A stretch of 64,000 bases of DNA from Bacillota bacterium (GTDB taxonomy: Bacteria > Bacillota > Clostridia > Christensenellales > SZUA-584): positions 62,001-126,000 of the forward strand of contig JAEYLC010000048.1 in the NCBI GenBank assembly GCA_023461435.1, in the 5' to 3' direction. This document shows positions 42,572-51,125 of this stretch, one piece after another. The notes beneath the pieces are model-generated. The model was not told the DNA's origin. It searched no databases and saw only the letters and a list, made by a program, of their open reading frames with translations. The translations under genes and the position numbers were made by a program. How positions within the stretch are numbered: the stretch's first letter is position 1; every line of letters starts with the position of its first letter.

Positions 42572-43957
42572 TTATTTGATATCCCCAAGCTGTCTTAATG
42601 CGTTGCCGAGCAGCTTCACGCCGTTTTCGATCTCGGCGTCGTTCAAATGTCCGTAACCGAGCAGCAGCTTATCGTCATGCCTCCCTTTTTCAATGCAGTG
42701 GCGCGAAACCGCCGCGGCGCGTATGCCCTGCTCACGCAGGAAGCGTTCAGCGCTATCATCGAAACGCAGCCCGTCGAACTGCACGGCCATGTGCAGCCCC
42801 GCAGCGTCTCCCAAGGGCCGCCACTTTTCGCCGAACACAGCCGTGAAGCTGCCCATCAGCCTGCGCCGCCGCGCGCCGTACAGCCGCCGCATCCTCTGTA
42901 TGTGCCGGTCGAGCCGCCGCGTCTCAATAAAGTCGGCGAGCGCCGCCTGCTCAAACACGGGGTTCTGCACGTCAGTATAGGTGCGCGCCTTGGTCCACTG
43001 CTGCTGCATCGCCTGCGGCAGAATCACAAAGCCGATGCGCAACGCCGGGTACATCACCTTGCTGAAAGTGCCCACATAGATCACACGCTGCGGGTCCATC
43101 GCATACAGCGGCGCAACCGGCTCGCCCGCATAGCGGAACTCGCTGTCATAATCGTCCTCAATGATGTAGCTTCCGCTGTCACGCGCATAGCGGACCAACG
43201 CGGCACGCCGCGGCGCGCTTAAGATTCCGCCCAACGGAAACTGATGCGACGGCGTCACATAGACGGGGCTGCCGGGACAATGCGGCAAACTGGCTGTCCG
43301 CAGCCCGGCCTCGTCCGCCGGAATGGGAACGGGTGTAAAGCCCTTGCGTTCAAACGTCCTCCGCATCCCGGTATGGCACGGGTCTTCCATGATGATCGTC
43401 CGGCCCATCGGCCGTAAAACCTCCGCCGCCACATGCAGCGCGTGCGTCGCCCCCGCCGTGATATATATATCCTTTGCGTCCGCCTTGATGCCGCGGCTGC
43501 GAAACAGATACGCGCTGATCTGCTCGCGCAGCATCGGAAGTCCCTGAGCGCCCGTGTATCCGAATATATCGAGCGGCAGCGCTGACGCCGCTTTTTTCAG
43601 GCTCTGCTCAAACGCATACCGCGGGAACTCGCGCAGATCGGGCTGCCCTGTTTTAAAGTCCGCCGTATAACTGCGCTGCGGCTCCGTAACGCCGTCTGCG
43701 GCGTTTTGGCGCACACTGTCCACGGTCAGCCCCGGCGCGACGCGCGTGGGCGCGCCCTGATGCGCGACGATAAAGCCTTCGGCCAGCAGCATATCGTAAG
43801 CCTCGCAGACAGTGCTGCGTGAAACCGAGAGCGCTTCGGCGAGCAGGCGTGTGGAAGGCATCGCCTCCCCTTCCTTGAGGCTCCCGCTCAGCATGCGCTG
43901 TTTATATGCTTCGTATATCTGCCGTTTGACGGGCAGCACGCTGCCACGGTCTATCAT
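42572..43957 (-). CDS. MocR/PdxR-type regulator (GntR HTH fused to aminotransferase fold)
   Basis: The 461-residue product has an N-terminal GntR winged helix (about 1-75; KRQIYEAYKQRMLSGSLKEGEAMPSTRLLAEAL) joined to a fold-type I aminotransferase-like domain. PLP-binding features are YITAGATHALHVAA, EDPCHTG, DDYDSEFRYAGEP and the likely Lys in YVGTFSKVMYPALRIGF. MocR proteins sense PLP or amino-amines and usually activate a divergent gene. Here the divergent gene is an EamA transporter. The ATG at 43957 has GGAGG five bases upstream. Confidence 0.9.
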   Translation of the reverse strand: MIDRGSVLPVKRQIYEAYKQRMLSGSLKEGEAMPSTRLLAEALSVSRSTVCEAYDMLLAEGFIVAHQGAPTRVAPGLTVDSVRQNAADGVTEPQRSYTADFKTGQPDLREFPRYAFEQSLKKAASALPLDIFGYTGAQGLPMLREQISAYLFRSRGIKADAKDIYITAGATHALHVAAEVLRPMGRTIIMEDPCHTGMRRTFERKGFTPVPIPADEAGLRTASLPHCPGSPVYVTPSHQFPLGGILSAPRRAALVRYARDSGSYIIEDDYDSEFRYAGEPVAPLYAMDPQRVIYVGTFSKVMYPALRIGFVILPQAMQQQWTKARTYTDVQNPVFEQAALADFIETRRLDRHIQRMRRLYGARRRRLMGSFTAVFGEKWRPLGDAAGLHMAVQFDGLRFDDSAERFLREQGIRAAAVSRHCIEKGRHDDKLLLGYGHLNDAEIENGVKLLGNALRQLGDIK

Positions 43958-43969
43958 CACAACCTCCAA

Positions 43970-44031
43970 ACTGGTATGCTCAATTTTAGGCGTAACTGGC
44001 GCTTCATCTATACCAGTCTGTTCGGTAAAAT
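43970..44031. promoter_or_regulatory. Candidate MocR operator and EamA promoter
   Basis: The divergent gap contains ACTGGTAT (43970-43977) and its exact inverse ATACCAGT (44010-44017). The right arm lies within the spacer of a plus-strand promoter with a poor -35 (TTCATC, 44003-44008), a 17-bp spacer and TAAAAT (44026-44031). A weak -35 next to a bound arm fits activation by the MocR protein; this is inference from layout. Confidence 0.45.
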
Positions 44032-44057
44032 CATATCACAAAGTCAAGTGATTGAAA

Positions 44058-45065
44058 ATGAAAAAGGAGCCTTCCATTTTGAAGCGATCAGGCCCATTGT
44101 TTCTCACAGCGGCGTTTGCGCTCGCGGGATCTTCCGTAATATCCGCGCGGCTGCTCAGCGGCCATGTCGGCACGTTCACCATCACGGCGGTCAGCCTCGG
44201 CTTCGCGCTGCCCGCGCTGTTGCCGCTCTGCCGCGGAAAACTGATACAGACCATCCGGCAAATGACATTATCCGCCGGTGTCATGATCGTGCTGCAGGCG
44301 CTTTTCGGCATATTCCTTTTCCGACTGTTTCTGCTTCAGGGCGTGGCCCGCACAAGCACCGCCGAAGCGGGGCTGCTCACGGGCGCGACGCCTGCCGTCA
44401 CCGCATCGCTCGCGTGGATATTCTTGAAAGAGCGCGTCTCGGCGCGCAGCCTCACCGGCGTTTTCTGCACCGTTGCCGGTGTGCTGCTGATACAGGGGCT
44501 TGCCACAAGCCAACTGTCTTCAGATCATCTATGGGGTAATCTGCTCGTGCTCGGCGCGGCGGCGAGCGAATCGGTATTCAACATCTTCTCGCGTGTCAGC
44601 GCCGTCAAGGCCGCGAAGGCCGCCCCCTTGAACCCGTTTGTGCAAACGGCGCTCGTATCGGCGCTTGCGCTGGTCTTCTGCATCGTCCCTATGCTGTTCG
44701 AGCAGCCGCTGACCAAACTCGGCGCTATCGGCATCACGCAGTGGCTCGCGCTCGTCTGGTACGGCGTATTCGTGACCGCATTCGCGTTTATCTGCTGGTA
44801 TGCGGGCATCAAGCGCTGCCCCGCGAGCACCGCCGCCGCGTTTACAGGGCTCATGCCGTTCACGTCGCTGACGCTCTCGGTGCTGCTGCTCGGCGAGAAA
44901 GCGGGCTGTGAGCAGTGGGTGGGAGGCGCGCTCGTGATACTCGGCATGGTGCTGATCGGGCTCAAACGGCATGCCGCCCCAGCCGGTTCTGTCCTGTCTG
45001 TTCCGCCCGAGATAATCAGGCCGGACTATGACGATTCCATTGAAAGAAAGTCGGCTGACCGATAA
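44058..45065 (+). CDS. EamA/DMT-family transporter
   Basis: The 335-residue product has ten membrane helices in two EamA repeats (first with ARTSTAEAGLLTGATPAVTASLAWIFLKE; second with CPASTAAAFTGLMPFTSLTLSVLLLGEK). The family exports or imports amino acids and small metabolites. The start is uncertain: ATG 44058 has no ribosome binding site, while TTG 44079 lies nine bases after AAGGAG, so translation may really start at the TTG. Divergent from the MocR gene, which probably controls it. Confidence 0.88.
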   Translation: MKKEPSILKRSGPLFLTAAFALAGSSVISARLLSGHVGTFTITAVSLGFALPALLPLCRGKLIQTIRQMTLSAGVMIVLQALFGIFLFRLFLLQGVARTSTAEAGLLTGATPAVTASLAWIFLKERVSARSLTGVFCTVAGVLLIQGLATSQLSSDHLWGNLLVLGAAASESVFNIFSRVSAVKAAKAAPLNPFVQTALVSALALVFCIVPMLFEQPLTKLGAIGITQWLALVWYGVFVTAFAFICWYAGIKRCPASTAAAFTGLMPFTSLTLSVLLLGEKAGCEQWVGGALVILGMVLIGLKRHAAPAGSVLSVPPEIIRPDYDDSIERKSADR

Positions 45066-45111
45066 TAAAAAAAATGCCGGTGCAGACACCCCTACCAAAG
45101 TCCACACCGGC
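45066..45111 (-). terminator. Terminator after the chemoreceptor gene
   Basis: GCCGGTG (45076-45082) pairs with CACCGGC (45105-45111); the minus strand continues with eight U. It also separates the convergent EamA gene. Confidence 0.75.
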
Positions 45112-45126
45112 CAGATCAGGCTATTA

Positions 45127-47175
45127 TCAGTATTTTCCGAATTCCCCGCTGCCCAGCTCTATCATGGGCGCTTCTTTCATTTTTGGCGCTTGGCCTTCCG
45201 GCACCAGAGGCTTTTTGCTGTTTCTCAGCTTGAACCGGTCTACCATGCCCCGAAGCAGCGTGGCCTGGCCCGAAAGCTCTTCAGCTGCCGCAGCCGCTTC
45301 CTGAGCCGTCGCCGAGTTTGTCTGGACCACCTGAGACATCTGCTCAATGCCCTTGTTCACCTCGCGGATCGCTGTCGCCTGCTGATTGGACGCGGACGCG
45401 ATATCGCCCACGATCTTGACGGCCTTTTCAACGTTCACCACAATCATCTCCAATGCCGCTGCCGTCTTATCCGCAATGGACGTTCCCGCTTCGGTCTTTT
45501 TGATCGAGCCTTCAATGAGCTCCGTGGTCTCCTTTGCCGCATTCGCGCTACGGGCCGCAAGCGTCCTGACCTCCTCCGCGACCACCGCAAATCCCTTGCC
45601 GTGGATACCCGCTCTTGCCGCCTCAACCGCCGCATTAAGCGCGAGTATATTGGTCTGGAACGCGATATCGTCGATCACCTTGATGATCTTTGAAATGCTG
45701 GCGGACGATTCGTTGATGGCCTGCATCGCCTGCTGCAGCTGCTTCATCTGTTCGTTGCCCTGCACCGCGCTGTCCTTGGCTTCATACGACATGCCGCTCG
45801 CCTGATCGGCGTTCAGCGCGTTTTGCTTGGTCTGCTCGGCGATCTCTGTGACTGTGGAGGTCAGCTCCTCTATGGATGCAGCCTGCTCAGCGGCCCCCTG
45901 AGATATGGCCTGACTGCCGTCGGAAACCTGCGTCGTACCGGCGGCCACCTGCTCGGATGCGACATTGATCTCGTTTAATACGTTGTTCAGCGCAAACACA
46001 ATGCCGTTGATCGAGTCTTTGAGCTTGACAAAGTCGCCCCTGTAAGCCGACGTGATTTCAACGTCAAGATTACCGCCGGACATTTCACCGAGCACATAGG
46101 ATATTTCCCCGATATACCCTTTGAGCGTGTTCACGGTGCCGTTGAGCGCCTCCTTGATCACAGCGTGGTCACCCCGGTAATCACCCGTCATCAGAACACT
46201 CAAATTGCCCTTGGCGACCTCTTCAAGCACGCTGCGCGCTTCGTTGACCGGCTCAACCACGGCGTCAAGAATATTGTTGACTCCCTCAACAATCTGTCTG
46301 TAGCCGCCCTTATGCTTTTTGGCGTCTGCTCTGGCGGAGAGCTCACCCTTTATGGCGGATTCAGTCAGCGCGCCCGTATCGTCGAGCATCCTGTAGAGCG
46401 CTTCCCTGACGTCGTTCATATTCTGAACCATCTGCCTGAATTCTCCGCTGAATTTATTGACGTCCATCGGCTCGAGCTGATCACCGTTGCCCATTTTGGT
46501 CAGCTGCGCCGCCGAGGCGTAGATCGGCTTCGTGACGCTTCTGGTCATGAATATCCCGAAAAAGACTGCGATCACAATACCGGCGATGATGATAATAATC
46601 ATAATTATTTCCGATTGATCCGCCAATGCGCTGTTTTGGGCGCTGCGCTCACCGGCACGCGCCGTGTTATGCTCGAACAGTTCGGTAAACGAATCGTTCA
46701 GCGCTTGCGCATCATTGTTCGCTTGATCCATTAAAAACGTTTGCGCTTGTGCCGCCTCCCCGCCGGAAACAAGCTCGATCACTTTGCCTGCATCAGTTTT
46801 GTAGACATCCCAGAGTGCCAGCGTCTCTTCATATATGGCTCTGTTCTCATCGGATATTTCCCTTGAGCCATATTCGTTCATTTCGCTTTCAAGACTCGCA
46901 ATGCATTCGGTAATTGAGTTTTTACATTCTTCCTGTTCGGCTTCTTTTGCCAATGTCAGCTTATACAGATTGACCCTGGTGCGCTGGTATAAAACATCCG
47001 CCTCACCCGAATTTGCAATCCCCAGCGTGTTGATTTCATAGAGCTGGGTATCTGTTTCGTTCACCGCGTTGATGTTCATTATTCCGATTAGCCCAATCAC
47101 GCCGGAAATGGCAGCCACAACCACAAAAGCCGTGATCAGCTTGACCCCTGTTTTTATTTTTTTCAAAGCCTTCAT
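45127..47175 (-). CDS. Methyl-accepting chemotaxis protein
   Basis: The 682-residue product has a membrane helix at about 10-33, a four-helix-bundle sensor domain outside the cell (about 34-185) and a second helix (about 190-213). A HAMP domain follows, then further HAMP-like repeats (about 290-400; EVAKGNLSVLMTGDYRGD and EMSGGNLDVEITSAYRGD). The signalling core has the highly conserved hairpin tip IDDIAFQTNILALNAAVEAARAG. It ends in a Met/Glu-rich tail without the CheR-docking pentapeptide. AAGGAG precedes the ATG. The gene follows cheW by 11 bp, so receptor and adaptor are co-expressed. Confidence 0.95.
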   Translation of the reverse strand: MKALKKIKTGVKLITAFVVVAAISGVIGLIGIMNINAVNETDTQLYEINTLGIANSGEADVLYQRTRVNLYKLTLAKEAEQEECKNSITECIASLESEMNEYGSREISDENRAIYEETLALWDVYKTDAGKVIELVSGGEAAQAQTFLMDQANNDAQALNDSFTELFEHNTARAGERSAQNSALADQSEIIMIIIIIAGIVIAVFFGIFMTRSVTKPIYASAAQLTKMGNGDQLEPMDVNKFSGEFRQMVQNMNDVREALYRMLDDTGALTESAIKGELSARADAKKHKGGYRQIVEGVNNILDAVVEPVNEARSVLEEVAKGNLSVLMTGDYRGDHAVIKEALNGTVNTLKGYIGEISYVLGEMSGGNLDVEITSAYRGDFVKLKDSINGIVFALNNVLNEINVASEQVAAGTTQVSDGSQAISQGAAEQAASIEELTSTVTEIAEQTKQNALNADQASGMSYEAKDSAVQGNEQMKQLQQAMQAINESSASISKIIKVIDDIAFQTNILALNAAVEAARAGIHGKGFAVVAEEVRTLAARSANAAKETTELIEGSIKKTEAGTSIADKTAAALEMIVVNVEKAVKIVGDIASASNQQATAIREVNKGIEQMSQVVQTNSATAQEAAAAAEELSGQATLLRGMVDRFKLRNSKKPLVPEGQAPKMKEAPMIELGSGEFGKY

Positions 47176-47186
47176 TTTACTTCTCC

Positions 47187-47675
47187 TTATTTGATTTTTT
47201 CAATGCTGGTTGCCTCGCTGTCGTTAAAAAGTCTCTCGCAATCGATCAGCAGCTTCACATCCGTACCCACTTTGCCTATGCCGCTTATGTAGCGGTGGCT
47301 GTCCGGCAGCTGGACATCAGGCGGCGGCACGATGTCTTCAATCACCATCACCTCCGAAACCTGATCGACGATCAGCCCTGCCGAAAGGTCGTTGGTTTCC
47401 ACGACCACAATGCACGTTCTGTCCGTGTACGGCGCCTCGTTTTTCTCAAACTTCGAGCGCATGTCCACAACCGGGATGATCTTCCCGCGCAAATTGACGA
47501 TCCCCTTCACAAAGCTTGGAACCTCCGGAAGCGTGTTGATAGGCTGCATGCCGATAATCTCTGTCACGAATCGAATCTCAATGCCATAATCTTCGTCATC
47601 AACCGTGAACGTGAGATACTTTCCGAGCTGTGCATCTTCCTCCTGATCAAACGGCTCCAATTGATCAAAATTCAT
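47187..47675 (-). CDS. cheW: Chemotaxis adaptor CheW
   Basis: The 162-residue product is a CheW domain (KYLTFTVDDEDYGIEIRFVTEIIG, FVKGIVNLRGKIIPVVDMR, LIVDQVSEVMVIEDIVPPP, GKVGTDVKLLIDCERLF). It links receptors to the CheA kinase. It sits directly before the receptor gene. CheA is not in the window, so this may be an accessory adaptor for this receptor. Confidence 0.93.
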   Translation of the reverse strand: MNFDQLEPFDQEEDAQLGKYLTFTVDDEDYGIEIRFVTEIIGMQPINTLPEVPSFVKGIVNLRGKIIPVVDMRSKFEKNEAPYTDRTCIVVVETNDLSAGLIVDQVSEVMVIEDIVPPPDVQLPDSHRYISGIGKVGTDVKLLIDCERLFNDSEATSIEKIK

Positions 47676-47730
47676 AACGGTTCTCCTTTCTTATATCTTT
47701 TCATTGATCCAATTCGATCAATATTGGGTG

Positions 47731-48405
47731 CTAAGTGTTCTGGCTTAAGAATATCTCTACGATCTCCGGGTCAAACTGCCGGCCGGCCCATTTTCTTAGC
47801 TCATCGCATGCTTCCCCGTGGCTGCGGGCTTTACGGTACGGTCTTTCGTTGGTTATCGCATCATAAACATCGCAGACAGATGTGATCCTCGCGATAAGAG
47901 GAATGCCTTCTTTTTGCAATCCGTACGGATAGCCGCCGCCGTCCCAGCGCTCGTGATGGAATACCGCCACGTTATAAACCATCTGGCGTAAAAAAAAGCC
48001 GCCCCTAAAAAAGCCAAGGTGGCTTCCAATATATTTTTGAGCATAAAGAGGATGCCTTTTAATGATCTCGAATTCCGATTCGGTGAGGTTTTCTTTTTTA
48101 AGTAAAATTTGCGACGGAATCCACGCCTTTCCTATGTCATGATAAAAAGCGCAGTAGCCAAAAGAATTGTAAGGTTCTGATAGCGATCGGTATCGAGGCT
48201 CTCGAACGACTGATGCAATCAATCTTCTCGTTGAATACCCGACTCGCTGCATATGTTGAAGCTCTTCTTTGGGAATCGAAAGAATAACCTCTGACAAAGC
48301 TGATTTGAAATCGATTTGACATGGACTAACAAAGTCGTCATGCTGATCCGCGTGATTGTTCGAATCAATTGATTCTGAAACAACCGGTAAATTATCCTGT
48401 TCCAA
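47731..48405 (-). CDS. HD-GYP domain phosphohydrolase
   Basis: The 224-residue product has the metal ligands of the HD-GYP family: His51 (HMQRV), His89-Asp90 (YHDIGK), His118, His150-His151 (FHHERWDGGGYP) and Asp179 (VCDVYDAI). Such enzymes break down cyclic di-GMP or related cyclic dinucleotides. There is no receiver domain, only a 30-residue polar N-terminus. The start is TTG at 48405, seven bases after AAAGGTG. It lies 55 bp upstream of cheW on the same strand, so it may feed cyclic-dinucleotide turnover into the same chemosensory unit. Confidence 0.85.
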   Translation of the reverse strand: MEQDNLPVVSESIDSNNHADQHDDFVSPCQIDFKSALSEVILSIPKEELQHMQRVGYSTRRLIASVVREPRYRSLSEPYNSFGYCAFYHDIGKAWIPSQILLKKENLTESEFEIIKRHPLYAQKYIGSHLGFFRGGFFLRQMVYNVAVFHHERWDGGGYPYGLQKEGIPLIARITSVCDVYDAITNERPYRKARSHGEACDELRKWAGRQFDPEIVEIFLSQNT

Positions 48406-48481
48406 AACGGCACCTTTTTATGATCGTTGTTGTCAAATGGCTTACTATGCCAAGCCGGGCTGTAATTACTAATTTCATATA

Positions 48482-48510
48482 ATGCCGCAGTATATTTTAT
48501 ACTGCGGCAT
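48482..48510. repeat. Palindromic hairpin, copy 1
   Basis: The 25-nt core 48484-48508 (arms GCCGCAGTATA / TATACTGCGGC) is, on the minus strand, identical to 48816-48840. It is extended here by two more pairs (AT...AT). No U-run follows on the plus strand, so it is not a classical terminator in that direction. Confidence 0.7.
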
Positions 48511-48761
48511 GACTCCCGTATGTGCCCTATTTATGGCCTGCTTTTATTTTATGCATAAAAATGACGGCGTAAATTTATACAAAATGAAAATTGTCTGTTT
48601 TCCTTTTCATACTGCGAAATCCAGAAAAAATACGAATGCATGAGCGTCGTGCGAGTATTCTCAAACGTCTTTTGACGGTTTATTTTGACGGCCTAAAGGA
48701 AGAGCGTGGGAGATAATATGACATATTATCTTATTTTTCGACACATTTTTCACATTTTTGA

Positions 48762-48790
48762 TTGCAAATGTTTCATCTTTTTATTATAAT
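48762..48790 (+). promoter_or_regulatory. Near-consensus promoter aimed at a hairpin terminator
   Basis: TTGCAA, a 17-bp spacer and TATAAT. The predicted RNA would start near 48797 and meet the terminator hairpin at 48816, so it would be only about 50 nt long. The region is very A+T-rich, so a chance match is possible. Confidence 0.4.
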
Positions 48791-48815
48791 TTCAAAAAAG
48801 CATGAATAAAAACGG

Positions 48816-48846
48816 GCCGCAGTATAAAATATACTGCGGCTTTTTG
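48816..48846. terminator. Palindromic hairpin, copy 2, with U-run
   Basis: Arms GCCGCAGTATA / TATACTGCGGC (48816-48840) are followed by TTTTTG on the plus strand; on the minus strand it is followed by CCGTTTTTATT. It can end the aldo/keto reductase transcript (minus) and any short plus-strand RNA. Confidence 0.7.
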
Positions 48847-48908
48847 TATAAAAATTAGTTTTAAAATGGGCTGAAACAAATCAGACACTCATCACCTGTT
48901 GATTGCGT

Positions 48909-49862
48909 TTACATGTCGGGAAATTGCTGTTGTCCGCTGACGCAATCCACATTGCCGAACATCAGCTCGAGCTTTTCCAAAGCGTCCTTGGCCAAGGCAG
49001 GCCCCGCTAAGCTTTTGAGGTTGCTTGCCAGATGCTGCGCATTGCCCGTCCCCGTCAGCGTGACGTTGATGCCTTTCGTGTGGCGGCAAAAACGGTAAGC
49101 GGCATCCACGATCGAATCGGCATATCCGTTGTCGATCAGGAAATTCAGTGTATCCGTTTCCTTAACGAGATCCCCGTCCGCCTGATGCGCCTCAATCATC
49201 TTTCTCACGTCGAGCTTCAGCGACGTCGGGTCTGAGAGCGAGCTTCTGACCGCGAACATGCAGATTGTCCCCACGCTGCGGCCTTTCGCGACCGGCAGAA
49301 TTGTTTTCGCGGCCGACGGGTTCAATATGTTATACCCCACCATCATCACATCCCAAAGGTCGTCCGCGAGCGCAAGCTTGAGCGCCTCGTGAGAGTTATC
49401 GATGCCAAACAGCTCCGTGATACCGATGTATCGGATCTTTCCTTTTTCCTGCACCTTTTTAAGCTCGGGATAAAACACATCGCGAACGCGGCTGTAAACC
49501 TGGGGCAATACGCCATGAAGCTGATAAACATCGATATAATCCGTATTCAGCTCGATAAGGCTTTGATCCACGCACTTCTCGAGCTCTTCGGCGTTCCTAG
49601 TCGTTTTTCCTTCGAAATACGGGAATTTCGATGAAATCACATACTCGTCGCGCGCGACGCCCTTCAGCGCCTTTCCGACCACCTCCTGCGTGCCGTACAA
49701 AGCCGCCGTATCAAAAAAGTTGATGCCTGCATTGAAAGCGTCTTTGATGATCCGGCAGGCATTGTCTTCGCCCGACGCCAAACCGAGCCTGCTGAAGCCG
49801 CCGCAACCGAGGCCGGCCACGGTCACATTAAGGCCGGTGCGCCCCAATACCGTTTTTTCCAT
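48909..49862 (-). CDS. Aldo/keto reductase
   Basis: The 317-residue product is a TIM-barrel aldo/keto reductase. It has the catalytic Asp-Tyr pair in NFFDTAALYGTQEVVGKAL, then SSKFPYFE, DYIDVYQLHGV with the conserved His, and the NADP-binding end TLTGTGNAQHLASNLKSL. The substrate is unknown. AAGGGG lies before the ATG at 49862; the longer frame lacks a site. It is a single gene. Confidence 0.9.
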   Translation of the reverse strand: MEKTVLGRTGLNVTVAGLGCGGFSRLGLASGEDNACRIIKDAFNAGINFFDTAALYGTQEVVGKALKGVARDEYVISSKFPYFEGKTTRNAEELEKCVDQSLIELNTDYIDVYQLHGVLPQVYSRVRDVFYPELKKVQEKGKIRYIGITELFGIDNSHEALKLALADDLWDVMMVGYNILNPSAAKTILPVAKGRSVGTICMFAVRSSLSDPTSLKLDVRKMIEAHQADGDLVKETDTLNFLIDNGYADSIVDAAYRFCRHTKGINVTLTGTGNAQHLASNLKSLAGPALAKDALEKLELMFGNVDCVSGQQQFPDM

Positions 49863-50056
49863 GAGATCCCCTTCTTTCAAACTGCTTTACCGCTTGGCGG
49901 CGCAAAATTACCGAATGCAATCCGACCGTGCGGATGCTGCCTACCTGCAATATACATATATAGGTTTACACTGTCAACCAAAAGGTAATTACGGAGTTAT
50001 AAATCCGTTGAGCATTGAAAAAAACAAGGCTGAACTCAAGAACGCGCCGATACGCA

Positions 50057-50088
50057 GCAGTCTGCTTTTGATCTGTCAAGCAGACTGC
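50057..50088 (-). other. Perfect hairpin next to the amidase gene
   Basis: An 11-bp perfect stem (GCAGTCTGCTT / AAGCAGACTGC) lies 9 bp beyond the amidase-like stop. There is no U-run on either side, so it is an imperfect terminator or an mRNA-protecting hairpin. Confidence 0.5.
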
Positions 50089-50096
50089 ATTAATCC

Positions 50097-50591
50097 CTAT
50101 TCTCTCACGCCGAGAATGTGGACGAAACGCATCTTCAAGAATTGATACGAGGACAGCGCGCGGTCCAGACTGTCGTATGTGTGCGTGGCGACATATATGC
50201 CATCGAGCCCAAGGCCTTTTTCGATTTTGACGATCACCTGCGTATGCGTAAAGCGCGCGGACGTGTCCGCGAACTGCGAAATATCCCCCGGCTGCACCTC
50301 ATCCATGGAGACCTCCCTGCCGACGGGGCCCGCGCCAGATTTTCGCGTGAGGAAGTTAAAAAGATACGGCACACCCGTCCAAGACGGCGAGTGGCTGTTC
50401 GCGCCGGTATAATACCACCCGAAGGTGGGCTTATAATTCATCACGCTGCTGCCGGCATACAGGCACTGCGACGCGAAATTCGTACAGTCACCGCCGAGGC
50501 TGTCGTAATTATAATACGCCGGGTTGCGCGCCAATGCCCATTGCCGCGCGTAAGCAACCGCCGCACCGCGGTCGTAAGCCATGAGCGCCAT
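50097..50591 (-). CDS. Amidase-domain protein (putative peptidoglycan/lysozyme-like amidase_6)
   Basis: The 164-residue product matches the putative amidase domain common in Bacillota. It has YDRGAAVAYARQWALARNPAYYNYDSLGGDCTNFASQCLYAGS with the likely catalytic Cys in GGDCTNF, then a His in FTHTQVIV. Related proteins are cell-wall or spore-associated cysteine peptidases. No signal peptide is seen, so it may act in the mother cell or be released in another way. The ATG at 50591 has AGGAG nine bases upstream. Confidence 0.8.
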   Translation of the reverse strand: MALMAYDRGAAVAYARQWALARNPAYYNYDSLGGDCTNFASQCLYAGSSVMNYKPTFGWYYTGANSHSPSWTGVPYLFNFLTRKSGAGPVGREVSMDEVQPGDISQFADTSARFTHTQVIVKIEKGLGLDGIYVATHTYDSLDRALSSYQFLKMRFVHILGVRE

Positions 50592-50674
50592 TAAAAAAAG
50601 CTCCTTTCGCACCTTTGTTTATCGTATGCGTTAAGGAGTCAATTTTAACATAATAATTTTATTCAATGACAGCC

Positions 50675-51121
50675 TTATATAGAGTAGTCGATATATTCTT
50701 GATATCTTATAAAACAATTTATAGCAATTGAGGACGATATCATTCTCGCTCGTTTTTTTTCTACTGTATTTTGTAAAAGGATGTTTCCGTGATAATCATT
50801 CCCTCTCAATGGGTCTCTATTATATGATAAACTATTCTTTATCATGGGTTTTTTCATTTGTACTTCTAATTCCATCCTGTCTAATATGAATGCTCCATAG
50901 GTGAATTGAATCTTACCATCCTTTTCTTGCAAAAAGGTCGTTTTTAATGCCTCATCTTCATCAAACCAATTAATAGACTCTTCAAAAGTTTGACCATCTT
51001 TACTCAGTGTCTCAAATTTTAAAAAATGTGCATTGGGCAACTTATCCTCAGAAATACAACTGGGATCCGAAATACCTCGAATAAACTCATCTGGATATTT
51101 TTCTTCTGTAATATCATCCAT
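50675..51121 (-). CDS. Unknown protein, third gene of the TIGR04255-type module
   Basis: The 148-residue product (MDDITEEKYPDEFIRGI...) is not recognised. It contains KLPNAHFLKFE, TFEESINWFDEDEA, YGAFILDRMELE and NDYHGNILLQ, which look like conserved blocks rather than random sequence. The ATG at 51121 lies five bases after the preceding stop; GGAG is present, but 13 bases away. A TTG-started frame at 51145 would overlap the preceding gene. The gene is A+T-rich like its two partners and unlike the flanks. Confidence 0.55.
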   Translation of the reverse strand: MDDITEEKYPDEFIRGISDPSCISEDKLPNAHFLKFETLSKDGQTFEESINWFDEDEALKTTFLQEKDGKIQFTYGAFILDRMELEVQMKKPMIKNSLSYNRDPLRGNDYHGNILLQNTVEKKRARMISSSIAINCFIRYQEYIDYSI

Positions 51122-51125
51122 AAAC

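Larger units (their letters stand above)
48406..48908. other. Gene-free A+T-rich region with two identical palindromes
   Basis: No gene is seen in about 500 bp. It holds the two hairpins described separately at 48482-48510 and 48816-48846, a Spo0A-box core (TGTCGAA on the minus strand, 48737-48743) and a near-perfect plus-strand promoter (48762-48790). The promoters of the HD-GYP gene must lie here too. Confidence 0.45.
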
